NCBI GenBank assembly: GCA_903823025.1
Contig: CAIJRK010000032.1
Coordinates: 1-45,692, forward strand
DNA from: an uncultured beta proteobacterium
GTDB lineage: Bacteria > Pseudomonadota > Gammaproteobacteria > Burkholderiales > Burkholderiaceae_C
Length of the DNA: 45,692 nt
Direction: 5' to 3'
This document shows positions 17,684-27,373 of this stretch, piece by piece (positions within the stretch are counted from its first letter, which is position 1; every line of letters starts with the position of its first letter). Below the pieces are notes generated by a model. That model was given only the letters and a program-made list of their open reading frames with translations, had not been told where the DNA came from and did not search any database. The position numbers and the translations under genes are program-made.

Positions 17684-20600
17684 TCAGCGGAGGCCGCCAC
17701 GATTTGCAGGGCAGCCTCAAGGGCAGTCCACAAGGACGGCAGTGGCGGCGCCTGCCCGTCTCGCAGGGCGGCTTCAAGCGTGACGCTCAATTGGGCAACG
17801 TTATGCGCGTGCAACAAACTGGCGATGCCGCTCAGGTCGTGTACGAGCCGGGCGGCCCCGTCGGTGTCTTGGGCGTTAAAAAGACGCAGGGCTTCGCTGG
17901 CATGGCCGCCGTGACGCTGCAAAAACTTATGCAAGAGGTCGCTGTATTTTTGTGCGTCTCCGTCAAAGTCATCCAGGGCGGCCCGCAGGTCCAGCCCTAC
18001 CAGCTCAAGCGGGATGGGTCGGGCGTGTGCCTCCGGGCGGGGCTGTGTTTGGGTTTGAATTTGGGGTGTTAACAGGGGACTCAAAAAACCGGGGACTTTC
18101 AAGGTCAGCAGCGTCAGCAAATCTTCGATGACGAGTGGCTTGACAAGATGCCCGGTCATGCCCGCCAGCCGAGACTTGTCGCGATCCTCGGGGCCGGCAA
18201 AGGCGGTGACGGCAATGATGGGCAAGTCAACCCGGCCCAACTCCTCGCGGATGACACGGGTGGCGGTGTAGCCGTCCATGAGCGGCATTTGAATATCCAT
18301 CAACACCGCATCAAAGTGCGCCAGGGGCGAACGCAAGGCCGCTACAGCCATCAACCCATTGGCGGCCATGACCACTTCGGCGCCCGCACGCTCAAGCATC
18401 TGGCCGATGACTTCCTGGTTGAGTTCATTGTCCTCTGCGACCAGCAGACGCTTGCCCGCGAGCCGCTGCGTGAGCTTGCCCGCAGGCGCCAGATGGCCCG
18501 TGAATTCGCCTGAATACGCCCGCGTTACCGCCTCCAGCAGACTCGCCGGTGTCATGGGCTTGGTCACGATGGCGTCCAGCTCAAACGAGACACTGGCGGT
18601 GACGGCCTGTTCCAGCTCAAAAATTTGCACCATCAAAATGACCAGCGGCAGGCCAATGCCCGGTGTGGTGTGGGCTTGGTGGAGCATGGCCAGACCGTCC
18701 ATGGCGGGCATTCGCCAGTCCAGCAGCATCACGTCGTAGTCCGGGCCTGCCGTGGCGCTGCGCTGCAATTCAGCCAACCCGGCAGCGCCCGAGTCCAGCG
18801 CGGTGACTTGCCAACCCAGCGCGGTGCAGGTTTGTGTCAACACGGTGCGCGCCAAGGGGTGATCCTCAATGAGCAGGAGGCTTAACGCGGGGGGAACGAG
18901 GTCGGGCGGAGCGGGCATTGCGAGGGTTTCGTCAAGCCCCAGGGTGAGCGCCACGTCAAGGCAAAACTCGCTGCCGTGCCCTAACGTGCTGGTCACTTGG
19001 ATGTGGCCGCCCATTAATCTGGCCAGCCGGGTGCTGATGGTCAGCCCCAACCCTGAACCGCCATACAAACGACTGGTGGCGCTGTCGGCTTGCTTGAATC
19101 CCTCAAAAATCGACGTCAATTGCTCAGGCGCGATCCCGATGCCGGTGTCTCTGACCACGAATTGCAGCGTGCGTTGTTGGCCTTGTCGGGCAAGGTAGCG
19201 CACCGATATCACGATCTCGCCGACGTGCGTGAACTTGACCGCATTGCTCACCAAATTGAGCAAAATTTGTTGTAACCGCAAAGCATCGCCTACCCAGGCG
19301 TCCGGCAAATCGGGCGCCACTTCAAACAAGGCTTCAACGGGTTTGTCGCCCAGGCCAACGCCGATCACTGCCGCCAGGGTGCGCAAAATGGCGGCCAGCG
19401 AGAAGGGCGCTTGTTCCAGTCGTAAAGCCCCGGCTTCAATTTTGGAAAAATCCAGAATGTCGTCGATCAGCGCCCGCAGGGCTTGCGCCGAGAGTTGAAT
19501 TTTTTCGGTGTAATCGCGCTGGCTGCGCGTCAGGGGCGAGTCCGCCAACAATTCGGTGAGACCGACCACCGCATTGAGCGGGGTGCGAATTTCATGGCTC
19601 ATGGTGCTCAGAAAAACGCTTTTGGCGTGGGTGGCGGCATCGGCGTCCCGGGCTTTGGCTTGCAGGGCGTTGTTCAGGTGGGTGATTTCTTGCGTGCGCT
19701 CAGTGACGCGCGCTTCAAGGTCTTGCTGATGCTGCGCGAGTTGGTGGCGGGTGCGCAAGGCGTGCATCCCAAAGGCCATGTCGCTGGCCAACTCTTCGAG
19801 CAGCGCCACCTCCCCGGCCCCAAAGGTTTGGGGGTTGGCGGAGTAGAGCGTCAAGGCGCCCAATATCTGTTGCTCAAACAAGAGCGGCAGCGCCACGCTG
19901 GACTGGTAACCGCGTTGCAAGGCGGCCTCACGCCATGGATCCATCTTCGGGTTGGTTAACCAGTGCTGGTTGACTTGGGTGGTGCCGGTACGAATGGCAG
20001 TGCCGGTTGGCCCGCGCCCGATGGCCTGCGTCTCGTCCCATGAAACGCGGATGCTTTGCAGGTAACCCTCTTCATGACCGGCTTGCGCCACCGCGCGCAC
20101 AGATTTTTCGGCGTCCTGCACCGCCATGCCCACCCAGCCCATCAGGTAGCCGCCGGATTGCACCACCAGTCGGCACAACTCCTGAACCAGTTGCGTCTCA
20201 TCGTGCGCCCGAACCAGTGCCACGTTGCAGTTACTGAGCAGACGCAGGGCGCGGTTCAGTCGACGTTGTTCGGACTCGGCGAGCAAGAGGTCGGCGGTGC
20301 GCTCGGCGACGCGCTCTTCCAGGTGGTCGCGGTAGTTTTGCAGCGCAAATTCAGCTTGCTTGAGTCGGGTGATGTCAATGCCGATGCCTCGGTAACGAAT
20401 CACCCGGCCATCTTTTTCAACCACCGGGCTGGAGCGCGCCATCATCCAGCGCTGCGCGGCGCCGGGGGGGAGTTTGACGCGCCATTCCACTTCAAAATTT
20501 TTCTTTTGAAAAATCGCCGTCCCTACGATGTGCTCCACCTGCGCCAGATCATCGGGATGCACGGTTTGGCGAAAAAGTTCGTAGTTGGGTTGCTCAACTT

Positions 20601-21831
20601 TGGCGGGCAAACCGAACAGCTGCCAGAGGTCTTCTGACCAGATGTCCACGCCGGTTTCCAGATTCCATTCGCAACTGCCCGCCCCCGCGCCCTCCAGCGC
20701 AATGCGCAAACGTGCCTCGCTGTCGCGGAGCTGATTTTCGGTTTGCCGCTGCGCGGTAATGTCGATAACAGCGCCATGCATTGAGCAGGGGTGACCGGCG
20801 GCGTCAAAGGTAAATTCTCCGGTTTCTACCAGCAAGCGCTCGCTGGCGTCGGCGCATGGCACCCGAAATTCCGTCCGCCAGGGACGTTTGTCAGCCATGG
20901 CCTGCCGTGCAGCGTCCATGACCGGCTGGCGATCATCGGGGTGCAACTGCTCGAAAAAAGTGTAGATGCTAAGGGGCGCGTTACCCTCTTTCGGTGGGTA
21001 GTCCATCAGCTGATACATCTCGTCAGACCAGGTGACCGGGTTGGCGCCAAAGTTGTCCAGATCAAGCAGCTCAATCGACCAGGCGCCAAACCGGGCAATG
21101 CGCGCGGCCTGAATCAACGTCGTTTGGCTGCGTTGCAAGTTTGCCTGTGTGTGTTGGTGTTCGGTGATCTCGGCTTGCAGGCGCTCACGCGAGACACTGC
21201 TTTGTTGAAGGGCCGCTTCAACCGCCTTGCGGCTCTGAACGTCTTCGACGGCTGAAATGAAATAGTCGGGACTGCCGTCAGGGCTGCGTGCCAGCGAGAC
21301 GGTGAGCCTGATCCAGACCGTTGCACCTCCTTTTTGGAGGTAACGTTTTTCCATCGAGTAGGTGTCTATCTCGCCCGCTACGAGTTGTTGTGCGCACGCC
21401 AGGTCGGCCTGAATGTCGTCGGGATGGGTGATGTTCTGAAAGGATTGGGTGAGCAGTTCGGCCTGGGTGTAGCCGGTGATGCCGCACAGTTTTTGGTTGA
21501 CCAGCAAAAACTGTCCTGACAAGGTGACCAGCGAAAGACCCATGGCCGCTTGCTCAAAGATGGCCCGAAAACGCGCCTCACTTTCATGGCGGGCCGTCTC
21601 GGCTTGCGCGCGGGCCTTGGCTGAGTCGATGAGCAAGCTGCGCAAAGTCGCCAGGCTGGTGAGATTGGGCAGCGCGTCGTGGGCGGCGTCCGTGTCGCTG
21701 GCGCGTTTGAGGGTGGCCACTAATTTTTGGAGCCGGTGCCCGTCGGGCGTGTCGCCTAGCCACCGGGCCAACAGACCTAGCGGAAAGAGGTACAGCCAGA
21801 TCAGCCGTGTCAAAAATAGATGCAGCGACAT
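17647..21831 (-). CDS. Hybrid sensor histidine kinase (PAS x3, GAF, HisKA, HATPase, REC x2, Hpt)
   Basis: 1394 residues. After one short hydrophobic N-terminal segment (about 5-24) come three PAS domains (about 85-205, 235-360, 370-490; HPDD motifs in each), a GAF domain (about 525-690), a coiled linker, HisKA with H-box SHEIRTPLNA (about 748), HATPase with DTGIGI and GGSGLGL boxes (about 855-965), receiver 1 (MLLDWRMPAMDG), receiver 2 (VLMDIQMPLMDG) and a C-terminal Hpt (VHDLSGIAS, about 1338). The phosphorelay His-Asp-His-Asp is thus complete within one protein, lacking only a final receiver, which the neighbouring CheY-like protein could supply. Convergent overlap with the cyclase gene is 37 bp. 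Signal unknown. Confidence 0.94.
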   Translation of the reverse strand: MSLHLFLTRLIWLYLFPLGLLARWLGDTPDGHRLQKLVATLKRASDTDAAHDALPNLTSLATLRSLLIDSAKARAQAETARHESEARFRAIFEQAAMGLSLVTLSGQFLLVNQKLCGITGYTQAELLTQSFQNITHPDDIQADLACAQQLVAGEIDTYSMEKRYLQKGGATVWIRLTVSLARSPDGSPDYFISAVEDVQSRKAVEAALQQSSVSRERLQAEITEHQHTQANLQRSQTTLIQAARIARFGAWSIELLDLDNFGANPVTWSDEMYQLMDYPPKEGNAPLSIYTFFEQLHPDDRQPVMDAARQAMADKRPWRTEFRVPCADASERLLVETGEFTFDAAGHPCSMHGAVIDITAQRQTENQLRDSEARLRIALEGAGAGSCEWNLETGVDIWSEDLWQLFGLPAKVEQPNYELFRQTVHPDDLAQVEHIVGTAIFQKKNFEVEWRVKLPPGAAQRWMMARSSPVVEKDGRVIRYRGIGIDITRLKQAEFALQNYRDHLEERVAERTADLLLAESEQRRLNRALRLLSNCNVALVRAHDETQLVQELCRLVVQSGGYLMGWVGMAVQDAEKSVRAVAQAGHEEGYLQSIRVSWDETQAIGRGPTGTAIRTGTTQVNQHWLTNPKMDPWREAALQRGYQSSVALPLLFEQQILGALTLYSANPQTFGAGEVALLEELASDMAFGMHALRTRHQLAQHQQDLEARVTERTQEITHLNNALQAKARDADAATHAKSVFLSTMSHEIRTPLNAVVGLTELLADSPLTRSQRDYTEKIQLSAQALRALIDDILDFSKIEAGALRLEQAPFSLAAILRTLAAVIGVGLGDKPVEALFEVAPDLPDAWVGDALRLQQILLNLVSNAVKFTHVGEIVISVRYLARQGQQRTLQFVVRDTGIGIAPEQLTSIFEGFKQADSATSRLYGGSGLGLTISTRLARLMGGHIQVTSTLGHGSEFCLDVALTLGLDETLAMPAPPDLVPPALSLLLIEDHPLARTVLTQTCTALGWQVTALDSGAAGLAELQRSATAGPDYDVMLLDWRMPAMDGLAMLHQAHTTPGIGLPLVILMVQIFELEQAVTASVSFELDAIVTKPMTPASLLEAVTRAYSGEFTGHLAPAGKLTQRLAGKRLLVAEDNELNQEVIGQMLERAGAEVVMAANGLMAVAALRSPLAHFDAVLMDIQMPLMDGYTATRVIREELGRVDLPIIAVTAFAGPEDRDKSRLAGMTGHLVKPLVIEDLLTLLTLKVPGFLSPLLTPQIQTQTQPRPEAHARPIPLELVGLDLRAALDDFDGDAQKYSDLLHKFLQRHGGHASEALRLFNAQDTDGAARLVHDLSGIASLLHAHNVAQLSVTLEAALRDGQAPPLPSLWTALEAALQIVAASADQLATFLAASPP

Positions 21832-21894
21832 GCAGGCCTTCGGTTGGGTTGCTGCCGAGTGTAGCTGCCCCGTCTTGCAGGTGAGGCGTTGAAC

Positions 21895-23499
21895 TTAGGC
21901 GGCGCTGGTTGACAAACGCAAGCCCGGCGACGCGCGTCGGTCACTGTGCTGGCTATCGCTGCCGTCCAGCCTGAAGGTGGACACCGTGGTTAACAAATGC
22001 GTGGCTTGGTCGCTCAAGGCCTGCGCCGCTGCCGCTGACTGCTCCACCAGCGCGGCGTTTTGCTGCGTCATCTGGTCGAGCTGATTGATGGCCGTGTTGA
22101 CCTGCGCGATGCCCACCGATTGCTCGCGGGCGGAGGTGGCAATGTCGCCAATCACGTCGGTGACGCGCTGCACCGATTCCACGATGTGCGCCATGGTGCT
22201 GCCAGCCTCGCGCACCAGATGCGCGCCGTTGTCCACCTTGTTCACACTGAGGTTGATCAGCGTTTTGATCTCGCGGGCGGCCTCTGCGCTGCGCCCTGCC
22301 AGTGAGCGCACCTCGGTGGCGACCACGGCAAAACCACGCCCTTGTTCGCCCGCTCTGGCGGCCTCGACGGCGGCGTTGAGCGCCAGAATGTTAGTTTGAA
22401 AAGCAATGCCGTCAATGACCCCGATGATGTCGGAAATCTTGCGCGAACTGGCGTTGATCTCGTCCATGGTGGAGACCACATGCGCGACCACTTCGCCGCC
22501 ACGCGCTGCCGCCGATGCTGCTGCGGTAGCCAGATCACTGGCGGTGTGAGCGGCGTGCGCTGATTGCTGCACGGCGCTGGTGAGTTGCTCCAGCGACGCG
22601 GCAGTTTGCTGCAGGCTGGAGGCGGTTTGTTCGGTGCGCATCGACAAATCCTGGTTGCCGCTGGCGATTTCAGCGCTGGCCGTAGAAATGCTGTCCGCCG
22701 ACTGGCGAATGTTGCGAATCACCCCGGTCAAGGCGACCTGCATATCACTTAAGGAGTTGAGCACATGACCGGCCTCATCGCGCGTTTCGGAGCGGGCATG
22801 ACTGGTCAAATTGCCGTGCGAGACCCGTTTGGCCGCTGCCAGCGCCAAGGCCAGCGGCGCGGTAATACTGCGCGTGATGAACAGCGCGCAAGCCACCCCC
22901 AACGCCAGCGACAGGCCACCCAGAATCAGCAGCGCATTGCGAGCGCGCTCGTTGGCTTGCTTGATGGGGTCGGCTGACTCGTTGAGGGCTTGGCGCTGCA
23001 GGTTCAAGAGCGTCTCTACTTTGGCTTGGTAGGCGGTGGCCGTGGGCACAAAGACGCGGGTGAGCAAGTCGCTGGATTCCTGCGCCAGACCCTCGGCTTT
23101 GAGTCGGATAACCTCGTCGCGGGCGCTGGTGTAGCTGGCGCGCAAGGCGCTGATTTCGGCAAACAGGGTTTGCTCGGCAGCGCTGACCATCAGGGATTCA
23201 ACGCGCGTTTGAATCACGGTGGTGGCCGCTGCGGACTGGGTTTGTTCTTCAGCAAAAAAAGTTGCCAGCGAGGGGTCACTGCTTTGGGCTATCGCGGTGG
23301 TGCGGCGCACGGCGGTGTGGATGTAGAGATACCAGTCGGCAATCAAGCGCTCTTTGGTGAGCGGCTCTTCAATCAGATCCTGGGTGGCTTTGGAGGCGGT
23401 TTGCAGTTGCCACGCCCCCACCAGGGTGGCCAGCAAAGAAAGCAACAGCACCACGGCAAAACCCAAACCCAGTCGATGACCAATAGATATTTTGTTCAA
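21895..23499 (-). CDS. Methyl-accepting chemotaxis protein, TTG start
   Basis: Chemoreceptor of 534 residues: a transmembrane helix at about 14-34 (FAVVLLLSLLATLVGAW), a periplasmic four-helix-bundle type region (about 35-185), a second membrane helix (ALLILGGLSLALGVACALFI), HAMP, and the signalling domain with the conserved hairpin tip IDGIAFQTNILALNAAVEAA. It lacks a visible CheR-binding pentapeptide. The start is set at TTG 23499 because AGGGAG lies 6 nt upstream and the sequence from there (LNKISIGHRLGLGF) is how these receptors begin; the frame is open further upstream but that part is not receptor-like. It lies downstream of a perfect 11-bp inverted repeat (23587-23614), a possible regulator site. 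Confidence 0.95.
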   Translation of the reverse strand: MNKISIGHRLGLGFAVVLLLSLLATLVGAWQLQTASKATQDLIEEPLTKERLIADWYLYIHTAVRRTTAIAQSSDPSLATFFAEEQTQSAAATTVIQTRVESLMVSAAEQTLFAEISALRASYTSARDEVIRLKAEGLAQESSDLLTRVFVPTATAYQAKVETLLNLQRQALNESADPIKQANERARNALLILGGLSLALGVACALFITRSITAPLALALAAAKRVSHGNLTSHARSETRDEAGHVLNSLSDMQVALTGVIRNIRQSADSISTASAEIASGNQDLSMRTEQTASSLQQTAASLEQLTSAVQQSAHAAHTASDLATAAASAAARGGEVVAHVVSTMDEINASSRKISDIIGVIDGIAFQTNILALNAAVEAARAGEQGRGFAVVATEVRSLAGRSAEAAREIKTLINLSVNKVDNGAHLVREAGSTMAHIVESVQRVTDVIGDIATSAREQSVGIAQVNTAINQLDQMTQQNAALVEQSAAAAQALSDQATHLLTTVSTFRLDGSDSQHSDRRASPGLRLSTSAA

Positions 23500-23825
23500 G
23501 TAACGCTCCCTGAAATTACAAAAAAAGGGCAAGGCCCATGGGCCGATTCTAGGTTTCAAGCGGGTGAACCAAGGCCTGAGGCGGGTCAGTTTCTTGACTT
23601 GACTCAAGAAACTGTTGAGGGACAAGGCTTGCCGTGCCGCTCATTAAGGATGTGTTTAACCTGAATGCGCGCCTTTGCGGGCGAATCCGTGGATGCCCTC
23701 AAAAACCCATGCCCGGCTGGCCGCTAGCCTGGGTTTTCGTTCGTCTGAGCCTACAATTCCTATCCCTAACCAACGCTGCCAGGCGTGGCCTGTCGGTCAC
23801 GCTGCTTGCAGCAGGAGACAAAAAA
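23500..23825. other. Divergent intergenic region between chemoreceptor and maeB
   Basis: No gene. It contains the inverted repeat 23587-23614 and a TACAAT box at 23751-23756 that could be the -10 of maeB; no good -35 is seen. A frame extending maeB upstream through this region has no support. Confidence 0.5.
23587..23614. promoter_or_regulatory. Perfect 11-bp inverted repeat, possible operator
   Basis: cagtttcttga and tcaagaaactg around the spacer cttgac. It lies about 88 bp before the chemoreceptor TTG start and 212 bp before maeB, between divergent genes. It has no T-run, so it is more likely a protein site than a terminator. Confidence 0.45.
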
Positions 23826-26123
23826 ATGCCCAATGCCGAAGAAAAACGCGCTGAATTGCGCCGTGCCGCCCTTGATTACCACGAGTTTCCCACGCCTGGG
23901 AAAATCGGTATCGCTGCCACCAAGCAGCTCACCAATCAGCATGATCTGGGGCTGGCCTATTCGCCCGGTGTGGCCGCGCCCTGTGAAGAAATCGTCAAAG
24001 ATCCTAATAACGCCTTCAAATACACCAGCCGGGGCAATCTGGTGGCCGTCATCACCAACGGCACCGCCGTGCTGGGTCTGGGTGACATTGGCCCGCTGGC
24101 GGCCAAGCCGGTGATGGAAGGCAAAGCCGTTCTGTTCAAAAAGTTTGCTGGCATTGATGTGTTTGACATCGAGATCAACGAAAAGCACGACCTCGACAAA
24201 CTGGTGGACATCATCGCCTCGCTGGAGCCGACTTTTGGCGGCATCAATCTGGAAGACATCAAGGCGCCTGATTGTTTTTATGTCGAGCGCAAGCTGCGTG
24301 AACGCATGAAGATTCCGGTCTTTCACGACGACCAGCACGGCACGGCCATTACTGTCGGCGCGGCTATTTTGAATGGTCTGAAAGTCGCAGGCAAAGACCC
24401 GAAACATGTCAAGCTGGTGACCTCCGGCGCGGGCGCTGCGGCGCTGGCTTGCCTGAGTTTGCTAGTCAAACTAGGCATTCCGCGTGAAAACATTTATGTC
24501 ACCGACTTGGCCGGTGTGGTCTATGAGGGCCGCACGGAACTGATGGACGAGGACAAGATTGTCTTTGCCCAAAAGACGTCAGCGCGCACCTTGGGCGAAA
24601 TCATCGAAGGCGCCGACGTTTTCCTGGGCCTTTCAGCCGGGGGCGTTCTCAAGGCCGAGATGGTGAAGAAAATGGCGGCGCGCCCGCTGGTTTTTGCGCT
24701 CGCCAACCCCACGCCTGAAATTACGCCTGAAGAAGTCAAAGCCGTGCGCGATGACGCCATCATTGCCACCGGTCGTTCGGACTACCCGAACCAGGTGAAC
24801 AACGTCTTGTGCTTTCCCTATATTTTCCGGGGCACGCTGGATGCCGGCGCCTCCACCATCACGCTGGAGATGGAAATTGCCGCTGTTCACGCCATTGCTG
24901 AACTGGCACAGGCCGAGCAAAGTGAAGTCGTCGCGGCGGTGTATGCCGGTGAACAACTCGCCTTTGGTCCTGATTACTTGATTCCCAAGCCGTTTGATCC
25001 GCGTTTGATGATGATGATCGCGCCCGCTGTGGCACAAGCCGCCTTTGACAGCGGTGTCGCCCAGCGCCCCATTACCGACATGGACGCTTACCGCGAGAGG
25101 CTGCAAAGCTTTGTTTATGCCTCCGGCACCGTGATGAAGCCGATTTTTACGGCTGCCAAAAAAGCACTCAAAAACCGTGTTGCTTATTCCGAAGGCGAAG
25201 ATGAACGCGTCCTGCGTGCCGCTCAAATTGTGGTGGATGAAGGCCTGGCCGTGCCCACCTTGATTGGTCGCCCCAAGATCATTGCCGAGCGCATTGAAAA
25301 GTTTGGTCTGCGCCTGCGCGAAGGGGTGAACTACAACGTCGTCAATGTCGAGCAAGACACGCGTTACCGCGATTTCTGGCAAACCTACCACCGCATGACC
25401 GAGCGCAAAGGCGTCACCATTCCGATTGCGAAAATCGAAATGCGCCGCCGTTTGAGCCTGATTGGCGCCATGTTGCTGCACAAAGGCGACGTGGATGGGT
25501 TGATTTGCGGCACATGGGGCAGCACCGGTTTGCATCTGCAATACCTTGACCAAGTCATTGGCAAGCGTGCCGGGGTTAATAACTACGCCTGCATGAACGT
25601 CTTGCTGTTGCCTGAGCGTCAGCTGTTTTTGGTGGACACGCACATCAATTACGACCCCACCGCCGAGCAGCTGGCTGAAATCACCATCATGGCAGCTGAA
25701 GAAATGATGCGTTTTGGCGTCAAGCCCAAAGCCGCCTTGTTGTCGCACTCCAACTTTGGCAGCAGCAGCCAGCCTAGCGCCATCAAAATGCGCCAAACGC
25801 TGGCTTTGTTGCGCGTTCAAGCGCCCTGGTTGGAGGTCGATGGTGAAATGCACGGCGATGTGGCGCTGGACGGTAAAGCGCGCGCCACCTTGATGCCCAC
25901 CAGCACTCTGTCCGGTGATGCGAATCTGTTGGTGTTGCCCAATATTGATGCCGCCAACATTGCCTACAACTTGCTCAAGACCGCAGCGGGCGGCAACATT
26001 GCCATTGGCCCCGTGCTTTTGGGTGCAGCGCAACCGGTGCATATTTTGACGGCCAGTACCACGGTGCGGCGTATTGTCAACATGACGGCCCTTACCGTCG
26101 CCGACGCCAACGCCACGCGTTAA
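23826..26123 (+). CDS. maeB: NADP-dependent malic enzyme with phosphotransacetylase-like domain
   Basis: Oxidative decarboxylation of malate to pyruvate with NADPH production, at the junction of the TCA cycle and gluconeogenesis. 765 residues: malic domain (about 15-150, with [12 protein letters not shown]), NAD-binding domain (about 165-400, with [10 protein letters not shown] and ALANPTPEI) and a C-terminal phosphotransacetylase-like domain (about 430-760, with [13 protein letters not shown]), which in MaeB regulates rather than catalyses. The start at 23826 is fixed by GGAG 8 nt upstream and by the family N-terminus ([20 protein letters not shown]). It ends before a strong hairpin at 26171-26203. 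Confidence 0.96.
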   Translation: MPNAEEKRAELRRAALDYHEFPTPGKIGIAATKQLTNQHDLGLAYSPGVAAPCEEIVKDPNNAFKYTSRGNLVAVITNGTAVLGLGDIGPLAAKPVMEGKAVLFKKFAGIDVFDIEINEKHDLDKLVDIIASLEPTFGGINLEDIKAPDCFYVERKLRERMKIPVFHDDQHGTAITVGAAILNGLKVAGKDPKHVKLVTSGAGAAALACLSLLVKLGIPRENIYVTDLAGVVYEGRTELMDEDKIVFAQKTSARTLGEIIEGADVFLGLSAGGVLKAEMVKKMAARPLVFALANPTPEITPEEVKAVRDDAIIATGRSDYPNQVNNVLCFPYIFRGTLDAGASTITLEMEIAAVHAIAELAQAEQSEVVAAVYAGEQLAFGPDYLIPKPFDPRLMMMIAPAVAQAAFDSGVAQRPITDMDAYRERLQSFVYASGTVMKPIFTAAKKALKNRVAYSEGEDERVLRAAQIVVDEGLAVPTLIGRPKIIAERIEKFGLRLREGVNYNVVNVEQDTRYRDFWQTYHRMTERKGVTIPIAKIEMRRRLSLIGAMLLHKGDVDGLICGTWGSTGLHLQYLDQVIGKRAGVNNYACMNVLLLPERQLFLVDTHINYDPTAEQLAEITIMAAEEMMRFGVKPKAALLSHSNFGSSSQPSAIKMRQTLALLRVQAPWLEVDGEMHGDVALDGKARATLMPTSTLSGDANLLVLPNIDAANIAYNLLKTAAGGNIAIGPVLLGAAQPVHILTASTTVRRIVNMTALTVADANATR

Positions 26124-26170
26124 CTGAACCCGCGTTCAGCGGGCACGCGATATAAGCCCCGCTCAAGTGC

Positions 26171-26203
26171 CAAGTGACTGCCTGTTTTTTGGGCAGTCAC
26201 TTG
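26171..26203 (+). terminator. Strong hairpin after maeB
   Basis: A perfect 12-bp stem (caagtgactgcc / ggcagtcacttg) around tgttttttg, 47 bp after the maeB stop. The T-run is in the loop and what follows (catttct) is only mildly T-rich, so termination is probable but not textbook. Confidence 0.6.
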
Positions 26204-26281
26204 CATTTCTCCTGCAAATACACGACACTACGACTCTTGAAATTTCCGGGTTTTCCCGGTGTTGTGGGATTTTTCTTTTTC

Positions 26282-26674
26282 ATGTCGCGTCTAGCCAAAA
26301 TAAAGTTCTTTGTCACGGGATTGCTGTTAAGCACAGTTTTTTCTTCGGGTTTCGTACAGGCCAAAGGCCCATTCACAGCTGACTTCCAGGCCACTTTATC
26401 CGTGGCCGAGTTGCCCAGACCCGGTGCGCAAGTTTATGAACTGATTCGTCAAGGCGGGCCGTTCAAGTATGAAAAAGATGGCGTTGTGTTCTTTAATCGG
26501 GAGCGTTTGCTGCCGCTTGAAAAGCGCGGTTACTACCGTGAATACACCGTGACCACACCCGGCGTTCGCCATCGCGGCGCCCGACGCATTGTCTGCGGCG
26601 GGCAACCCAAAACGCCCGACGCATGTTATTACACAGCCGATCACTATGCGAGCTTCCGCAAGATCGCGCCGTAA
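26282..26674 (+). CDS. Secreted guanyl-specific ribonuclease (barnase/RNase N1 type)
   Basis: 130 residues with a signal peptide (hydrophobic FFVTGLLLSTVFSSGFVQA, cleavage near residue 27) and a mature RNase of the barnase/T1 superfamily. Catalytic residues are in place: Glu87 in YYREYTV, Arg101 or 102 in GARRIV and His121 in TADHY; the FFNRERLLP loop is the guanine-binding side. It cuts RNA after G outside the cell, or in rivals. The ATG at 26282 is chosen because the signal peptide starts cleanly there; longer frames upstream add no family sequence. A barstar-type inhibitor gene follows after 39 bp, as expected for a protected cell. Confidence 0.92.
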   Translation: MSRLAKIKFFVTGLLLSTVFSSGFVQAKGPFTADFQATLSVAELPRPGAQVYELIRQGGPFKYEKDGVVFFNRERLLPLEKRGYYREYTVTTPGVRHRGARRIVCGGQPKTPDACYYTADHYASFRKIAP

Positions 26675-26713
26675 TTCTGGTTTGTCATCATTGAAAGTGA
26701 AGCGGGAAAAAAT

Positions 26714-27157
26714 ATGTCACTTAGTCAAGAATCATCGGTACCTCAGCGTGCTGTCACGGACGTGCCTCTTCAGGGTGTGCGTCCCAACATTGTCCAGTCC
26801 ATTCGAGCTTTTCGGGTGCCTGAATTACAAGAGGCCGCACAGTCGCTGGAGCAGCATTTTCTGTATGCCAACCTGGCCAACGCCCAGACCAAGCAAGATG
26901 TGCTGGATCTGATTGGTCAGCAGTTCAAATTGTCCGCGCATGTGGGCAAGAACTTTGATGCGCTGTACGACAGCATGACCGACCCGCTGCACAAGTCCGG
27001 TCCTCAGCCCGGCTTTATTGCGGTGCTGGAACACATTCCAGCCAACACCAAGTTTGACAAGGAAGCGCGCGAGCAATTGCTCGACATCTTCCGTGACGCC
27101 GCCGACTACTGGGGCGACCGGAAAACGCCATTTCGATGTTTCTATTCTTTTCTGTAG
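26714..27157 (+). CDS. Barstar-family ribonuclease inhibitor
   Basis: 147 residues. After an N-terminal extension (about 1-40) the barstar fold is clear: YANLANAQTKQDVLDLIGQQ, FKLSAHVGKNFDALYDSMTD with the Asp/Tyr surface that plugs the RNase active site, then an inhibitory-type helix and PFRCFYSFL at the C-terminus. There is no signal peptide, so it stays in the cytoplasm and protects against the RNase of the gene just upstream. The order RNase-barstar on one strand suggests one transcript. The frame ends at 27157; another frame (27136-27357) overlaps its last 22 bases. Confidence 0.9.
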   Translation: MSLSQESSVPQRAVTDVPLQGVRPNIVQSIRAFRVPELQEAAQSLEQHFLYANLANAQTKQDVLDLIGQQFKLSAHVGKNFDALYDSMTDPLHKSGPQPGFIAVLEHIPANTKFDKEAREQLLDIFRDAADYWGDRKTPFRCFYSFL

Positions 27158-27357
27158 CCCGTTCTGCACACACCAGCCAAGCAGAACGGGCGAACGAGGC
27201 CAAAGGCACTGACGCGGGTAGTCCCGTCGTTGCCGGTATTGAACTCCTGACGGAATCGGGCGAAAAAATGCCCACGGATAAGTTATTGGACATTTCACCT
27301 CTGGCGCTGCGCATGAGCAGTCCCTTCAACGCAGGTTATTGGTCAACTGCGGCTTAA
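27136..27357 (+). CDS. Overlapping ORF after barstar, 73 aa, doubtful
   Basis: This frame overlaps the barstar gene by 22 bases in the -1 frame and reads MFLFFSVARSAHTSQAERAN, then a polar low-complexity stretch and NAGYWSTAA. Codon choice after the overlap looks coding. It may be a small separate gene, or the C-terminal tail of a longer barstar cut off by an indel. No ribosome site and no classical slippery heptamer are seen at the junction, so a programmed frameshift is not supported. It ends just before the terminator at 27374. Confidence 0.3.
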   Translation: MFLFFSVARSAHTSQAERANEAKGTDAGSPVVAGIELLTESGEKMPTDKLLDISPLALRMSSPFNAGYWSTAA

Positions 27358-27373
27358 CGCTTAAAGTACCCTT

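Noticed and set aside
23634..23825. Longer N-terminus for MaeB
   Set aside because: The extra 64 residues are not family-like and the ATG at 23826 has a well-placed GGAG.
24633..26042. 469-codon open frame antisense to maeB
   Set aside because: Same mirror-frame composition (H, Q, G, N-rich), no ribosome site, and MaeB is unambiguous.
26714..27357. Programmed -1 frameshift joining barstar to the next frame
   Set aside because: No classical slippery heptamer and no stable downstream hairpin at the junction; kept only as a doubtful separate ORF.
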